DNA from: JAYZBC01 sp036339375
GTDB lineage: Bacteria; Pseudomonadota; Alphaproteobacteria; MPNO01; UBA2964
NCBI GenBank assembly: GCA_036339375.1
Contig: JAYZBC010000075.1
Coordinates: forward strand, 1-64,000
Direction: 5' to 3'
Length of the DNA: 64,000 nt
In this document: positions 55,084-64,000 of the stretch, piece after piece
Layout of the letters: each line of letters starts with the position of its first letter
Position numbering within the stretch: position 1 is the stretch's first letter
Position numbers and translations under genes: made by a program
Notes under the pieces: generated by a model
Told to the model about the DNA's origin: nothing
Databases searched by the model: none
What the model saw: the letters and a program-made list of their open reading frames with translations, nothing else

Positions 55084-56055
55084 TTGAAAACAAATTTTGA
55101 TACTACAAAGTACGTTGCGCAGGGGATAAGCTGTTTCCTACGAGCAAAAGAGAGCACAGCCTTGTCAGACTCCAATATACAAAACTCATTAGAAACTCCA
55201 CAAAAAAACTCGACTTTGATGGAATTCGGTGCAGCTTTGCGTGAGTTACGACTCCTTAAAAAATTAAGCCTTTCCGAAGCTTCCAATTCATTAAAAATCC
55301 GCCAAATTTATCTTTTTGCAATTGAAGAGGGGAGAATAAATGATCTGCCGGGATCAGCTTACACTAATGGCTTTGTGAGAGCTTACGCAGGATATCTGGG
55401 GCTTGATATAACGGAGGTTATGCGTCGCTTTGCGAACGCGAAGGGCAAGGTTCAGGAGAATGAAAATTTTGTACCACCATCGGTTGAACGAGAGGCTTAC
55501 TTTCCAACAGGGAGAGTTCTATTTATTGCTGCTTGTATGGCTGTATTAGTTTACGGTGGTTGGAATCACCTAAATTTTTTTGGCCGTTCTGTGGATGGAT
55601 TAGTTAATTTAAAACCGTTTGAAAATAAGAATATACAGGATTTAAAAAATAGAACTCTTGAACCGAAAAAGTTTGGAGTTACAGGGTCTAAGTCAGCCGC
55701 GTATGAAATTAAAAAAAAGGTATCTTTGCCAAAAAAAGTTGAGGAAACACTTGTAGTTAAAACGGTGACACAAAATAAAAAGGAAGGCAAAGTATTGGTG
55801 CGTGCGAAAGAAACCTCTTGGATAAAATTAAAATTACCAAATGGTAAAACTTTGTTTTCGGGTTTACTTCGGCCTGGCGATATCTACAAAATCCCAAGAA
55901 AAGCTGGTATAAAGATGATTACTGGAAATGCTGGGGGAACCGAAATTTTCGTTGATGGTGAGACGATTAAGCAATTGGGACCTATTGGTTCTGTTCGTCG
56001 AGATATTTTGATGGACCCAAAAGCCCTCCTTGGTCGCAACTCAGGTCTTCGTTAG
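55084..56055 (+). CDS. RodZ-like helix-turn-helix membrane protein (HTH_25, DUF4115)
   Basis: The protein has an N-terminal HTH_25 domain (FGAALRELRLLKKLSLSEASNSLKIR, then YLFAIEEGRINDLPG and YTNGFVRAYAGYLGLD). One membrane segment (VLFIAACMAVLVYGG) and a periplasmic DUF4115 domain (VLVRAKETSWIKLKLPNGKTLF...GLLRPGDIYKIP) follow. This is the RodZ/YfgA architecture, linking MreB to the envelope. The TTG start at 55084 makes 323 residues; a TTG at 55162 before SDSNIQNS would be closer to the family length. The gene is between ptsP and hisS, as in relatives. Confidence 0.88.
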   Translation: MKTNFDTTKYVAQGISCFLRAKESTALSDSNIQNSLETPQKNSTLMEFGAALRELRLLKKLSLSEASNSLKIRQIYLFAIEEGRINDLPGSAYTNGFVRAYAGYLGLDITEVMRRFANAKGKVQENENFVPPSVEREAYFPTGRVLFIAACMAVLVYGGWNHLNFFGRSVDGLVNLKPFENKNIQDLKNRTLEPKKFGVTGSKSAAYEIKKKVSLPKKVEETLVVKTVTQNKKEGKVLVRAKETSWIKLKLPNGKTLFSGLLRPGDIYKIPRKAGIKMITGNAGGTEIFVDGETIKQLGPIGSVRRDILMDPKALLGRNSGLR

Positions 56056-56059
56056 TATT

Positions 56060-57322
56060 ATGCCTAAGCTCCAGCCAATCAGAGGCACTCGCGATATTTT
56101 GCCTGAGGAGCGCAGCCGCTTTAGGCATATTGAAGAAGTAGCACGTGAATTAGCGTTACGATATGGTTACCTTGAAACTGCGACACCCATACTCGAATTT
56201 TCTGAGGTTTTTAAAAAAACCCTTGGAGAAACCTCCGATGTTGTCAAAAAAGAAATGTATACTTTTACTGATAAAGGCGGAGACGAGGTAACTTTGAGGC
56301 CGGAAGGCACAGCGGGTATTGCTCGAATGCTGATTTCTGGGGGTTTGACGCAAGATTTACCACTGAAATTTTTTTATCAAGGCCCCATGTTCCGTTATGA
56401 AAGGCCCCAAAAAGGTCGATTTCGCCAATTTCATCAAATCGGAGTGGAACTATTAGGAGTGCCCGAGCCTCTCGGAGATATTGAGGTGATAGCACTTGGA
56501 TCAGCCTTACTTGAAAAACTCGGAATAAGAGAAAAGACAACACTTCACCTCAACACGCTCGGTACAAAAATAAGCAGGGGAAAATTTAAGACCCAGTTAA
56601 TCACATATCTCAATGACTTTCGGTCAACATTGTCTGTTGAAAGCAGAGAGCGGATAAAAGTAAATCCTCTTAGAATTTTGGACTCCAAAGATGCCAATGA
56701 CAAAGAAATATTGGCTAACGCACCACGTTTGTTTGATAGCCTTGATTCCGAATCCTTAGAATTTTTTGAAACCGTTAAAGAAGGACTTGACCATTTAGGC
56801 ATTAGTTACCAGTTGGATTCTAAGCTAGTTAGAGGCCTAGATTATTATTGTCATACAGCGTTTGAGTTCATTACCCCCCACCTAGGTGCACAAGGGGCTG
56901 TCCTTGCTGGAGGTCGATATGATGGTTTGGTTGGGCAGATGGGGGGTACAGAAACTGCTGGAATTGGTTGGGCGGGGGGTATAGAAAGGTTGTCTTTGTT
57001 GACAGGGACAAACAAAAAGTATTCTAGAACAATCTCTGTAATCCCAGTCGTTTCTGGTCTTGAAAAGGAAGCTTTGAGTTTAGCAGTTCATTGCAGAGCG
57101 CAAGGGCTGGCAATCGACCTGGGTTTTCGTGGAAATTTAAGTAGGCGATTAAAAAGAGCGAGCAAACTAAATGCTATTGCCGCGGTAATTATGGGTCCTG
57201 AAGAGATGAATCGTGGTTTCGTGATAGTAAGAAATCTAGACACCGGAAAACAAGAAGACGTAGCTATGACTAATCTCATTGCCTATTTAGAACGTTACCA
57301 ACATGGGAATGCAGGTCAGTGA
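56060..57322 (+). CDS. hisS: histidyl-tRNA synthetase
   Basis: The 420-residue class II synthetase has RGTRDILPEE, motif 2 FYQGPMFRYERPQKGRFRQFHQIGVE, the His-binding LVRGLDYYCHTAFEF and motif 3 GIGWAGGIERLSLL. The ATG at 56060 begins MPKLQPIRGTRD; an upstream in-frame start at 56030 overlaps the preceding gene. The stop overlaps the prfA GTG as GTGA. Confidence 0.97.
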   Translation: MPKLQPIRGTRDILPEERSRFRHIEEVARELALRYGYLETATPILEFSEVFKKTLGETSDVVKKEMYTFTDKGGDEVTLRPEGTAGIARMLISGGLTQDLPLKFFYQGPMFRYERPQKGRFRQFHQIGVELLGVPEPLGDIEVIALGSALLEKLGIREKTTLHLNTLGTKISRGKFKTQLITYLNDFRSTLSVESRERIKVNPLRILDSKDANDKEILANAPRLFDSLDSESLEFFETVKEGLDHLGISYQLDSKLVRGLDYYCHTAFEFITPHLGAQGAVLAGGRYDGLVGQMGGTETAGIGWAGGIERLSLLTGTNKKYSRTISVIPVVSGLEKEALSLAVHCRAQGLAIDLGFRGNLSRRLKRASKLNAIAAVIMGPEEMNRGFVIVRNLDTGKQEDVAMTNLIAYLERYQHGNAGQ

Positions 57323-58401
57323 ATTTTGATGAAAAGCTTGATCTCCTTTTATCTAGGTACGACGAGCTGACTAATTTAATGTCTGAGAATTACAGCGGGA
57401 GCTCGAACGAATTTGTTCGACTTTCCAAGGAATATGCTGAACTAAAGCCTATTGTTCAATGCATTGAGGAGCGAAGAAATTTAAAAAATGAAATAGCGGA
57501 ATTAAATTTAATTGTGTCTGATAACCAAGCGGAAACAGAAATTCGAAACCTTGCGGACTCTGAGATTAAGGCAGCGAAAGAGCATTTGCCAAAAATTGAT
57601 AGACGTTTAAATACAATGCTCATGCCAAAAGATGCCGCTGACGAAAAAAATGCAATTTTGGAAGTACGAGCGGGAACGGGTGGTGATGAAGCTGCTCTTT
57701 TTGCAGGTGATTTGTTTAGGATGTATCAGCGGTATTCTGACCGTAATAATTGGAAATTTGAAACAATTCAGCTATCCGAAACCGGCATTGGTGGCTTAAA
57801 GGAAGCCATCGTTGAAGTTAAGGGCAAGGGCGTTTTTGCACGATTAAAATTTGAATCTGGCGTACATCGTGTGCAACGTGTTCCCGAAACAGAATCTGGT
57901 GGCAGAATTCATACTTCCGCTGCCACAGTTGCAGTCCTTCCAGAGGCTGAAGAAACAGATGTAATTATAGACGAAAAAGATTTGCGTGTTGATACATTTC
58001 GGGCTCAAGGTGCTGGTGGGCAACATGTTAACACTACGGATAGTGCGGTAAGAATCACCCATCTGCCGTCAGGGATTGTTGTAAGTCAACAAGATGAAAA
58101 ATCGCAACACAAAAATCGAGCAAAAGCAATGAAAGTGCTAAGGGCAAGAGTTTTTGAAGCTAATCGTTCAAAAAAAGCTGCTGAACGTGCTCAAACAAGA
58201 AAAGATCAGGTAGGCACAGGAGATCGTTCAGAACGAATTCGTACGTACAATTTTCCACAAAGCAGGGTCACTGACCACCGGATAGGGTTAACCCTACATA
58301 AAATTGATAGTGTTCTTGCGGGGGAAGCTTTGAATGAAATAATTGAAGCATTAACAACTAGTGATGAGGCAAACCGTTTATCGGAAATCCACCAGAAATG
58401 A
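57319..58401 (+). CDS. prfA: peptide chain release factor 1
   Basis: The 360-residue RF1 ends translation at UAA and UAG. The stop-codon reading tripeptide P-x-T is in VPETESGGRIHTS and the catalytic GGQ in RAQGAGGQHVNTTDSAVR. The Gln of GGQ is normally methylated by PrmC, encoded next. It starts at GTG overlapping hisS by four bases, and its stop overlaps the prmC ATG by four bases (ATGA). Confidence 0.97.
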   Translation: MNFDEKLDLLLSRYDELTNLMSENYSGSSNEFVRLSKEYAELKPIVQCIEERRNLKNEIAELNLIVSDNQAETEIRNLADSEIKAAKEHLPKIDRRLNTMLMPKDAADEKNAILEVRAGTGGDEAALFAGDLFRMYQRYSDRNNWKFETIQLSETGIGGLKEAIVEVKGKGVFARLKFESGVHRVQRVPETESGGRIHTSAATVAVLPEAEETDVIIDEKDLRVDTFRAQGAGGQHVNTTDSAVRITHLPSGIVVSQQDEKSQHKNRAKAMKVLRARVFEANRSKKAAERAQTRKDQVGTGDRSERIRTYNFPQSRVTDHRIGLTLHKIDSVLAGEALNEIIEALTTSDEANRLSEIHQK

Positions 58402-59267
58402 CACTCCAAACCTTCACAAACGTAATAATTAAAGCGAAAAAACAATTACAGTCTGCTAGAATCGATGAGCCGCAAAGAGAAGCACGTCTTCTCTTGTCTT
58501 ATGTGACGGGGCTTTCGATGTCAAAAATTTTTTCCAATCCAGACAAAGAGTTAAATTCCGTTGAACACGAAGCTTTTGATGGGCTTATTTTGCGACGTCT
58601 CAAACATGAACCAATTTCTCACTTATTAGGGAAACGTGAGTTTTGGAGTCTAAATTTTTTGGTCGGACCACAAGTACTTGACCCCAGGCCTGCAAGTGAA
58701 ACGTTGGTTGAAACGGGACTTAAATATTTTAATAATCACGAGGCTTCTTTTTCTGTCCTTGATCTTGGAACAGGTAGCGGTTGCCTTGTTTTGTCGATTC
58801 TTTCAGAAAGGCCTCATGCAAATGGTTTAGGTATTGACGTTTCTTCAGTAGCTTTAGGAATAGCTCGACAAAATGCCACTCTGCATTCGTTATCTGAACG
58901 TGTTACTTTTAAATATGGCGATTGGGGCAGAAACGTGAATGGTGAATTTGATTTGATTTTATGTAATCCTCCTTATATTGCAACTTCTGAAAAAAATGAT
59001 TTGTCTTTTGGAATTATTGACTTTGAACCATCAATTGCCCTTTTCGGAGGATTTGACGGGCTTAATGCATATCGGAAATTGAGTGATGACATTTCAAAAT
59101 TGTTGTCTTCAAAGGGAATAGCAATTATCGAATTTGGGCAAGGCCAATGCAAAAGCGTGAGTGAAATTTTCAAAAAGGCGGGGCTTTTTCAAATTGGTAC
59201 CCGTAAAGATTTGTCCGGAATAACAAGATGTGGTGTTTTTTCCAAAATATTTACTACAACAAAATAA
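58398..59267 (+). CDS. prmC: release factor glutamine methyltransferase
   Basis: The 289-residue enzyme methylates the Gln of the GGQ motif of release factors. It has SHLLGKREFWSLNFLV, DPRPASETLVE, the SAM loop LDLGTGSGCLVLSIL and the catalytic NPPY in LILCNPPYIATSE. It is translationally coupled to its substrate gene prfA. Confidence 0.96.
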   Translation: MTLQTFTNVIIKAKKQLQSARIDEPQREARLLLSYVTGLSMSKIFSNPDKELNSVEHEAFDGLILRRLKHEPISHLLGKREFWSLNFLVGPQVLDPRPASETLVETGLKYFNNHEASFSVLDLGTGSGCLVLSILSERPHANGLGIDVSSVALGIARQNATLHSLSERVTFKYGDWGRNVNGEFDLILCNPPYIATSEKNDLSFGIIDFEPSIALFGGFDGLNAYRKLSDDISKLLSSKGIAIIEFGQGQCKSVSEIFKKAGLFQIGTRKDLSGITRCGVFSKIFTTTK

Positions 59268-59471
59268 AAAAAAGGGTTGGAAACATAACCTAACCCAATT
59301 AGGGTGCATTATGAGCAAGGGAAAAGGCCACAGGCAAAACTAGCTCATTGTTCCTTAAAAGACTGTGAGAGCAGGGTGGAGAAGCTCGAAATTGGGAGCG
59401 GATAGCTTGCCGTTAGTTGTAAAAATCCACGGCCCATAAGACGTTTTTTTAACAATAACCGGATAAAAATT

Positions 59472-60005
59472 ATGAGATTAGGTCCGAATAATAGACGGAT
59501 GAAGAACAGGGGGAATGGAAGCCGCCGTAATGGAGCCCAACGTTCAAATGGTATTGATAGCAATGGCCCCGATGTAAAAGTGCGTGGGAATGCACAACAA
59601 ATTGTAGATAAGTATCAAGCTTTAGCGAGAGAAGCTGCCACTTCCGGGGACCCTGTAATGGCAGAAAATTTCTTTCAACATGCTGAACATTATTTACGCA
59701 TTTTAAATGCAAACGGGAGTGCGCAAAAGGGGCAGGCAAATAATCGAAATGGTGAACGCAAAATTACCCAAACAAGTCAACAGAAAAATGTTGAAGTTGC
59801 AGTAGATGATTCTAATGTTGAAGGAAACGAAAAGATTGAAACAAAGGTTGTTTCTGATGTTGCAGGTCCAGAAACTCCACCCGAGTTAGTTGAGACCACA
59901 GTGGATTCTGATGACACTTCCGAAAGATTAAAAGAAATTACCAAGCCAATTGAAGTTTTCTCAGAATCGAGTAATGAAGATAAAAATAAACCAGCAGCTT
60001 CTTAA
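59472..60005 (+). CDS. DUF4167 family protein
   Basis: The 177-residue protein begins with a basic Asn/Arg/Gly-rich stretch (MRLGPNNRRMKNRGNGSRR). The conserved core follows, GNAQQIVDKYQALAREAATSGDPVMAENFFQHAEHYLR (residues ~37-76), and the C terminus is acidic and low in complexity. The family is common in alphaproteobacteria, usually after prmC as here, and its role is unknown; the basic start suggests nucleic acid binding (inference). Confidence 0.93.
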   Translation: MRLGPNNRRMKNRGNGSRRNGAQRSNGIDSNGPDVKVRGNAQQIVDKYQALAREAATSGDPVMAENFFQHAEHYLRILNANGSAQKGQANNRNGERKITQTSQQKNVEVAVDDSNVEGNEKIETKVVSDVAGPETPPELVETTVDSDDTSERLKEITKPIEVFSESSNEDKNKPAAS

Positions 60006-60406
60006 AAAATTTTAACAAAATGTGTTCATAATTGTGAATAATTACCCCAATTTTGTAAGTGTTCATTGGGTAGGTTGATCAGCTCATTTATTTTTCTCAC
60101 TAGCATCAATTGAAGGAGCAGCTTTCCAGCAACAATACCTTTCCTAATTATCTTGTAAAAGGCGCTCCGCCAGGAGAAATGATTTGTTAAAACTTAGAAT
60201 ATTTTTTAGTTTATAAACACTTTGTATTTTAGAAAATTAGAAAAAAATAAATTTTAGAAACCTCTATTACTAACTTGTTTGAGGTGTAAGAATCAAAGCA
60301 CTTGGAAGTCTCCCCCTTATTTTTTCGTTTAAGCTAAAAAAAAGAATCTTTAAATGCTTGAATTTTGGCATTTACCGGTGTAGCAGATTGTTCCTTTTAA
60401 TAATAA
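60006..60406. other. 401-base AT-rich intergenic region
   Basis: No coding sequence, RNA gene or strong hairpin was recognised. clpB, which often follows DUF4167 in relatives, is absent here, and I see no clear remnant of it. Confidence 0.5.
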
Positions 60407-60880
60407 ATGGATGCCATGAGTAATACGACAATGAGCAAAACCGCTGACACTAAAGGTTCTAAAGCTGCTTCCTCAAGCGCTTCAGAGACCAAAAAATCTA
60501 AAACTCCCTCATCGGAGACGCCAACTTCTACAAGCTCTTCGGCAGAGATCTCAGGTCCAAGCAATTCGGGTGTTGCAAGCGAAAAATCTAGCCGTGAATC
60601 TGTTGGTGGCCCTGGTGCTGTCCATTATGGGTTCTTTAGTAATATCAAAACCCCGGAATACCGGTCCGGCTGGGATGATATTTGGTCTAAAAAGCAAAAC
60701 AAACCAAGGAAGAAAAAAACAGTTTGTGTAAATTTTTCGTTTCAAAGTTTACCGAAAGATGTTCAATCCGCCTTAATTGGTGCAGCCCGCAAGGAATTAA
60801 AAAAAGTAAAAATAAATTTCGATAATCGGGAGAAAAAGGGCGAAATAGTTTGGCATTTGAAATGTGAGGTGAAAAATTAA
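60407..60880 (+). CDS. Ser/Thr-rich protein with a conserved-looking C-terminal domain, unknown function
   Basis: The 157-residue protein has a low-complexity N-terminal half (residues 1-65, mostly Ser, Thr, Lys, Glu) that should be disordered. A more ordered end follows, with HYGFFSNIKTPEYRSGWDDIWSK, a basic KKKT patch, and an alpha/beta stretch (VCVNFSFQSLPKDVQSALIGAA...IVWHLKCEV). I do not recognise a family. Start ATG at 60407 or 60416. The codon use resembles its neighbours. Confidence 0.65.
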   Translation: MDAMSNTTMSKTADTKGSKAASSSASETKKSKTPSSETPTSTSSSAEISGPSNSGVASEKSSRESVGGPGAVHYGFFSNIKTPEYRSGWDDIWSKKQNKPRKKKTVCVNFSFQSLPKDVQSALIGAARKELKKVKINFDNREKKGEIVWHLKCEVKN

Positions 60881-60895
60881 ACGTTTTGCCGAAAA

Positions 60896-61435
60896 TTATT
60901 CTGAAGCACCCCAAAAGTTACCCTCGTCGGAAATTACTTTAATTTGACCTCCATTTTCTTTCAGGTGACTTGGTAAGGGTTCACCGTAAATATTATAACG
61001 TGGGTGGTCTTCAGTGGGATCAGTTTTGGCAGCTACCCGCAGTAAAACAAGTGGTTCTTTGCTAGTGGCCTCGAACCTATAAAAACTACCCGAGGGTAAC
61101 ATTACGCCCTCAAATGGCCCGCAGTGTTTTGTCTCTCCCCGAGGTCCATAGAAACAAGCACTACCGCTCAAAACCAAGTGAAAGTGATCTTGGTCTGTGT
61201 GATTGTGAAGACCATTTTCGCCACCTGAGGCATAGACTTTTAAATTAATCCACATATTGCCCGTATCAGCGATACGCTGGTTACTCCGCCCCTGTTTCAA
61301 TAACTCGGCCCGCAATTTAAAAAATTGAGCGGGTGGACTATTTAAAAGCATAACCTCACGTGCTTTCCTCATTGCGTCAGTTTCTTGTTGTTTCTTCCCT
61401 TTGTCGATCCCGTTTAGTGGCATAAATTTCTCCAT
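60896..61435 (-). CDS. cupin-domain protein
   Basis: The 179-residue protein has a cupin barrel with metal-type motif 1 GLHNHTDQDHFHLVLSG (His residues and Asp/His in place of Glu) and motif 2 GVMLPSGSFYRFEATSKEP. Members may be dioxygenases or sugar/ligand-binding proteins. It follows the amidohydrolase gene after three bases, so they are co-transcribed and probably act on the same ring-cleavage or decarboxylation route (inference). Confidence 0.88.
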   Translation of the reverse strand: MEKFMPLNGIDKGKKQQETDAMRKAREVMLLNSPPAQFFKLRAELLKQGRSNQRIADTGNMWINLKVYASGGENGLHNHTDQDHFHLVLSGSACFYGPRGETKHCGPFEGVMLPSGSFYRFEATSKEPLVLLRVAAKTDPTEDHPRYNIYGEPLPSHLKENGGQIKVISDEGNFWGASE

Positions 61436-61438
61436 ATT

Positions 61439-62512
61439 TCATAGTTTTAGACCGTAAAGGTCTATGACATTTTGGCTCAAAACTCGTTTTTGTTTTCTGG
61501 GGTCTAAATCTCCAATTTGTTTAGCTAAAAATGCACGTGAATTTGGCCAGGTCATATTGGGATGTGGATAATCACTAGACCACATGCAGTTTTTGTATCC
61601 CCAGTATTTTAGTGCTTGGGCACCCACAAAATCATCCATAAAAGTGGCATAAACGTGCTGTTCGAAAATTTCACTCGGCAAACGTTTTATGGCAAACTCC
61701 TCTTGAGGGTGCCCTGGTTTTTTGTTTCGTTTGTAATAATAATCCCACTGTTGTAGGACGAAAGGTATCCACCCTATTTCACTTTCAACAATTTGCATCC
61801 GTAATTTTGGATGTCGTTCAAATACACCTGACCAGATAAGGTCAAACATCGTTGTTATTGAATCTGCAGTTTTAATGTTAACTGAACCACGAACTTTTTC
61901 CATACCGTGGCGCTCGCCGCGATTATAGTTGTGGCCGGTTAAAATATGAAAATTCAAGGGATAACCAATTTCAGAAGCGGCAGCCCAAAGTTTTTCGTAA
62001 TGATGGGAAGTTAGAGGCAGAGTTGGATCAGGTACTTGCCAAACCAATCCTCCCAATAACCCTATATCGAAGCAGCGTTGCATTTCTGCAATTGCAAAGT
62101 CGATGTCGTAAACACACAAAGCAGGCACCGCAAACAATCGTTTGGGCGAGGTTTTGCAATAATCCGCGACCCAGTCGTTATATAGACGAAACGCTACTTC
62201 CTGCACCTCTTTTGGCTTTGCAAATAAGCGGAGGGTTGCAGTGGGATAAATAATTTCAGCAGCGACACCGTCCAAATCCATGTGCTCTATTCTGATCTTT
62301 GGGTCTACACCCCCTAAGGGTCTTGTGCCCTCTGGAAATGGTAGGCGTTGTGGTATATGACTTTTTAAATCAATGGATAAATTGGCCCATAAATCCAGTG
62401 GTTCATCAATGTGGGAATCTGCCGAAATGATAAGCGGCGGTATGCTTTCCGTTGCATCTTTTAGCTTGGGGTCAATATACCTTGCCGACATATTATCAAG
62501 AGTGGTTGCCAT
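61439..62512 (-). CDS. amidohydrolase family protein (ACMSD-like)
   Basis: The 357-residue metal-dependent amidohydrolase-2 protein has ISADSHIDEPLDLW (the usual H-x-H metal pair is changed to S-H), a RIEHMDLDGVAAEIIYPT segment, FHILTGHNY, MQIVESEIGWIPFVLQQWDYYYKR and the metal Asp in MWSSDYPHPNMTWP. Relatives decarboxylate or hydrolyse aromatic and lactone acids. The ATG at 62512 has GGAG eight bases upstream; a longer frame to 62578 lacks support. It forms an operon with the cupin gene. Confidence 0.9.
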   Translation of the reverse strand: MATTLDNMSARYIDPKLKDATESIPPLIISADSHIDEPLDLWANLSIDLKSHIPQRLPFPEGTRPLGGVDPKIRIEHMDLDGVAAEIIYPTATLRLFAKPKEVQEVAFRLYNDWVADYCKTSPKRLFAVPALCVYDIDFAIAEMQRCFDIGLLGGLVWQVPDPTLPLTSHHYEKLWAAASEIGYPLNFHILTGHNYNRGERHGMEKVRGSVNIKTADSITTMFDLIWSGVFERHPKLRMQIVESEIGWIPFVLQQWDYYYKRNKKPGHPQEEFAIKRLPSEIFEQHVYATFMDDFVGAQALKYWGYKNCMWSSDYPHPNMTWPNSRAFLAKQIGDLDPRKQKRVLSQNVIDLYGLKL

Positions 62513-62615
62513 GTTTTGTGCTCCATTTTTTACGTCGGTGTTTGAGTTATCATCCTGACATTTTAATTTGTAATACACAAATTTAGGTAACTGTAATCAT
62601 CATCTCTACTTTTAC

Positions 62616-63938
62616 TTATTTATCTTTAAAGAGTTTTTTCATTCTTTTATCAAGTTTTGAAATATTTTTCTTAAAAAGGCTAAGTTCACGCCCTTTCAGT
62701 TTTCTACCGGATGGTAATTTTAGTCGCATCGGATTGACCCGTTTTCCAAATGCATGAACTTCGTAATGCAAATGTGGGCCTGTTGAACGGCCCGTTGATC
62801 CAACATATCCAATTATTTCTCCCTGGTTTATGCGCTTCCCTCGCCTAATACCTCGCTTAAAGCCCCGTAAATGGGCGTAAACAGTAGTATAAGATTTGTT
62901 ATGTCGAATTTTTATCAGTTTGCCATAATTAGCCTGTCTAGCAGCTTGTATGACCTTACCATTTCCGGCTGCAAAGACGGGTGTACCAGACGGTGCAGCA
63001 AAGTCTACGCCACGATGCATTTTGTTATACCCTAAAATGGGATGCCGACGACGCCCATATCCTGAAGACAATCTAGCTCCGTTAATAGGGGTTTTCATGA
63101 GGGCTTTTTGAGCACTGGCTCCGTGTTCATCAAAATATTCTATTCCATGACGGTTACTTCTAAATTGATAAAGTTGAAGTGCTTTGCCACTTAAAACGAG
63201 TTTTGCGTAACGAATTTCCCCCCATTTTGCAATTTGACCGTTTTTATGATGGAGCCGTTCAACAAAAACCGTAAAAGAATCTCCTTTTTGAATGTCACGC
63301 TGAAAATCGACATCCCAGCTGTAAAGTCGTACCAATTTAAATAAGGTGGAAGGTGTTAAACCAGCTTTGGTGGCCGCTAGAAAAAGGTTGGCATGGATAA
63401 TACCCTTGGCTCCAAAGTCTCTGCTCTCTAAAATTTCTTTTATTCTTTTTGCTTCAAATGTTCCGTTAATTTTACGACTAACCGAAATGATCTGAAATGA
63501 TGTGGGACTGAAATTAAAGCCGGCAAAATGTCGATTAGTCTCCCACCAAGAATTTGGTTGGAAAATAACAACAACTTTTTGGCCGCGTTTAAGAGATTTT
63601 GGGGGATAAATTTTGCCCATTGCACGGATCGCTTTATGAGCGGATGAATTAGGGACCCCTAATTTCTTAAGTAACATTAAAAATGTATCGCCAGCACGAA
63701 CCTCGACTATTTTTTTTATTTTTTCGGGTAGGGGAGGTAATAAAAAATTAGGTGCTGGGTACGTTATTGGTGTTCCCCGCATAGATTTAATTATTTTTGT
63801 GACAGGAAGTTTTTCTTTTAAATTAGTCTTTTCGTTTTCTGGTTCTTCCTTTGAATACCAAAACGCTGTCAACGCTACGATAAAAGCCACTGCAGCAAAG
63901 TGAAATTTTCTGGCACCAAAGCGCTTGGTGAACTTCAA
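62616..63938 (-). CDS. M23 (LytM-type) murein endopeptidase
   Basis: The 440-residue envelope protein has an N-terminal membrane anchor (residues ~13-27). A LysM-like/OapA-like region (EVRAGDTFLMLLKKLGVP) follows, then a peptidase M23 domain with zinc ligands in HRGVDFAAPSGTPV (His and Asp) and GPHLHYEV (H-x-H). It has the GSTGRSTGPHLHYE signature of active endopeptidases. The tail is strongly basic. It would cut peptidoglycan cross-links during growth or division. Confidence 0.94.
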   Translation of the reverse strand: MKFTKRFGARKFHFAAVAFIVALTAFWYSKEEPENEKTNLKEKLPVTKIIKSMRGTPITYPAPNFLLPPLPEKIKKIVEVRAGDTFLMLLKKLGVPNSSAHKAIRAMGKIYPPKSLKRGQKVVVIFQPNSWWETNRHFAGFNFSPTSFQIISVSRKINGTFEAKRIKEILESRDFGAKGIIHANLFLAATKAGLTPSTLFKLVRLYSWDVDFQRDIQKGDSFTVFVERLHHKNGQIAKWGEIRYAKLVLSGKALQLYQFRSNRHGIEYFDEHGASAQKALMKTPINGARLSSGYGRRRHPILGYNKMHRGVDFAAPSGTPVFAAGNGKVIQAARQANYGKLIKIRHNKSYTTVYAHLRGFKRGIRRGKRINQGEIIGYVGSTGRSTGPHLHYEVHAFGKRVNPMRLKLPSGRKLKGRELSLFKKNISKLDKRMKKLFKDK

Positions 63939-64000
63939 TTTGAAACCTCAAAAAATTTGGGCGAAGTGACCTCACTTTATTCTTTTTCGCTGCGATTAAA

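Overview
The window reads as an AT-rich alphaproteobacterial chromosome, most like a marine Rhodospirillales-type lineage. Support comes from gene orders familiar in that class: secA / argJ / mutT; grxC / (nitrilase) / DUF1178 / ubiG / lysC / ptsP / RodZ-like / hisS / prfA / prmC / DUF4167; aroK-aroB-CorC; and XerD-accA. A class I lysyl-tRNA synthetase, a SAM-II riboswitch before metZ, a CIRCE element before groESL and a type 2 ctaA fit as well. No rRNA operon, complete tRNA, CRISPR array or insertion sequence was seen.

Layout. Positions 1-2303 look like the end of an integrated genomic island. They hold a secreted MORN-repeat protein that runs off the left edge, a tiny ribbon-helix-helix regulator translationally coupled to a 49-residue protein, an intrinsic terminator, operator-like dyads, and a tRNA-Arg(ACG) gene fragment lacking its 5' part. 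The fragment's orientation puts the element on the left and the chromosome on the right. From 2450 to 11416 lies an accessory-looking metabolic block: a SnoaL-like protein, a CoxG-like protein, an EgtB/SenA-type non-heme iron sulfoxide synthase, and a four-gene operon of two CoxL-like molybdenum hydroxylase large subunits around two SDR dehydrogenases. No FAD or [2Fe-2S] partner subunits are encoded nearby. Its substrate is unknown, and it is the best candidate here for an undescribed pathway.

From 11544 onward the content is mostly core. In order: an MscS-type channel, argD-argF, a lipoprotein, TrkH, folE, apaG, metZ with its riboswitch, ctaA, groES-groEL, lysS (class I), sufE, pyrD, a class IIA HAD phosphatase, an MFS exporter and rpmB. 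Next comes a leftward aroK-aroB-corC-DUF2889-J-domain operon. Rightward from the same intergenic region run a 47-residue membrane protein, an overlapping periplasmic protein of unknown function, an unusually long XerC/D-type recombinase, and accA.

After secA (leftward) and argJ-mutT-MFS comes the grxC to DUF4167 neighbourhood, where the carbon-nitrogen hydrolase survives only as a multiply broken pseudogene. The right end carries a Ser-rich unknown protein, a cupin-amidohydrolase pair and an M23 murein endopeptidase. Regulation that can be read directly: SAM-II aptamer plus terminator (metZ), CIRCE plus a sigma-70-like promoter (groESL), intrinsic terminators, and an 18-bp palindrome in the aroK divergent region.
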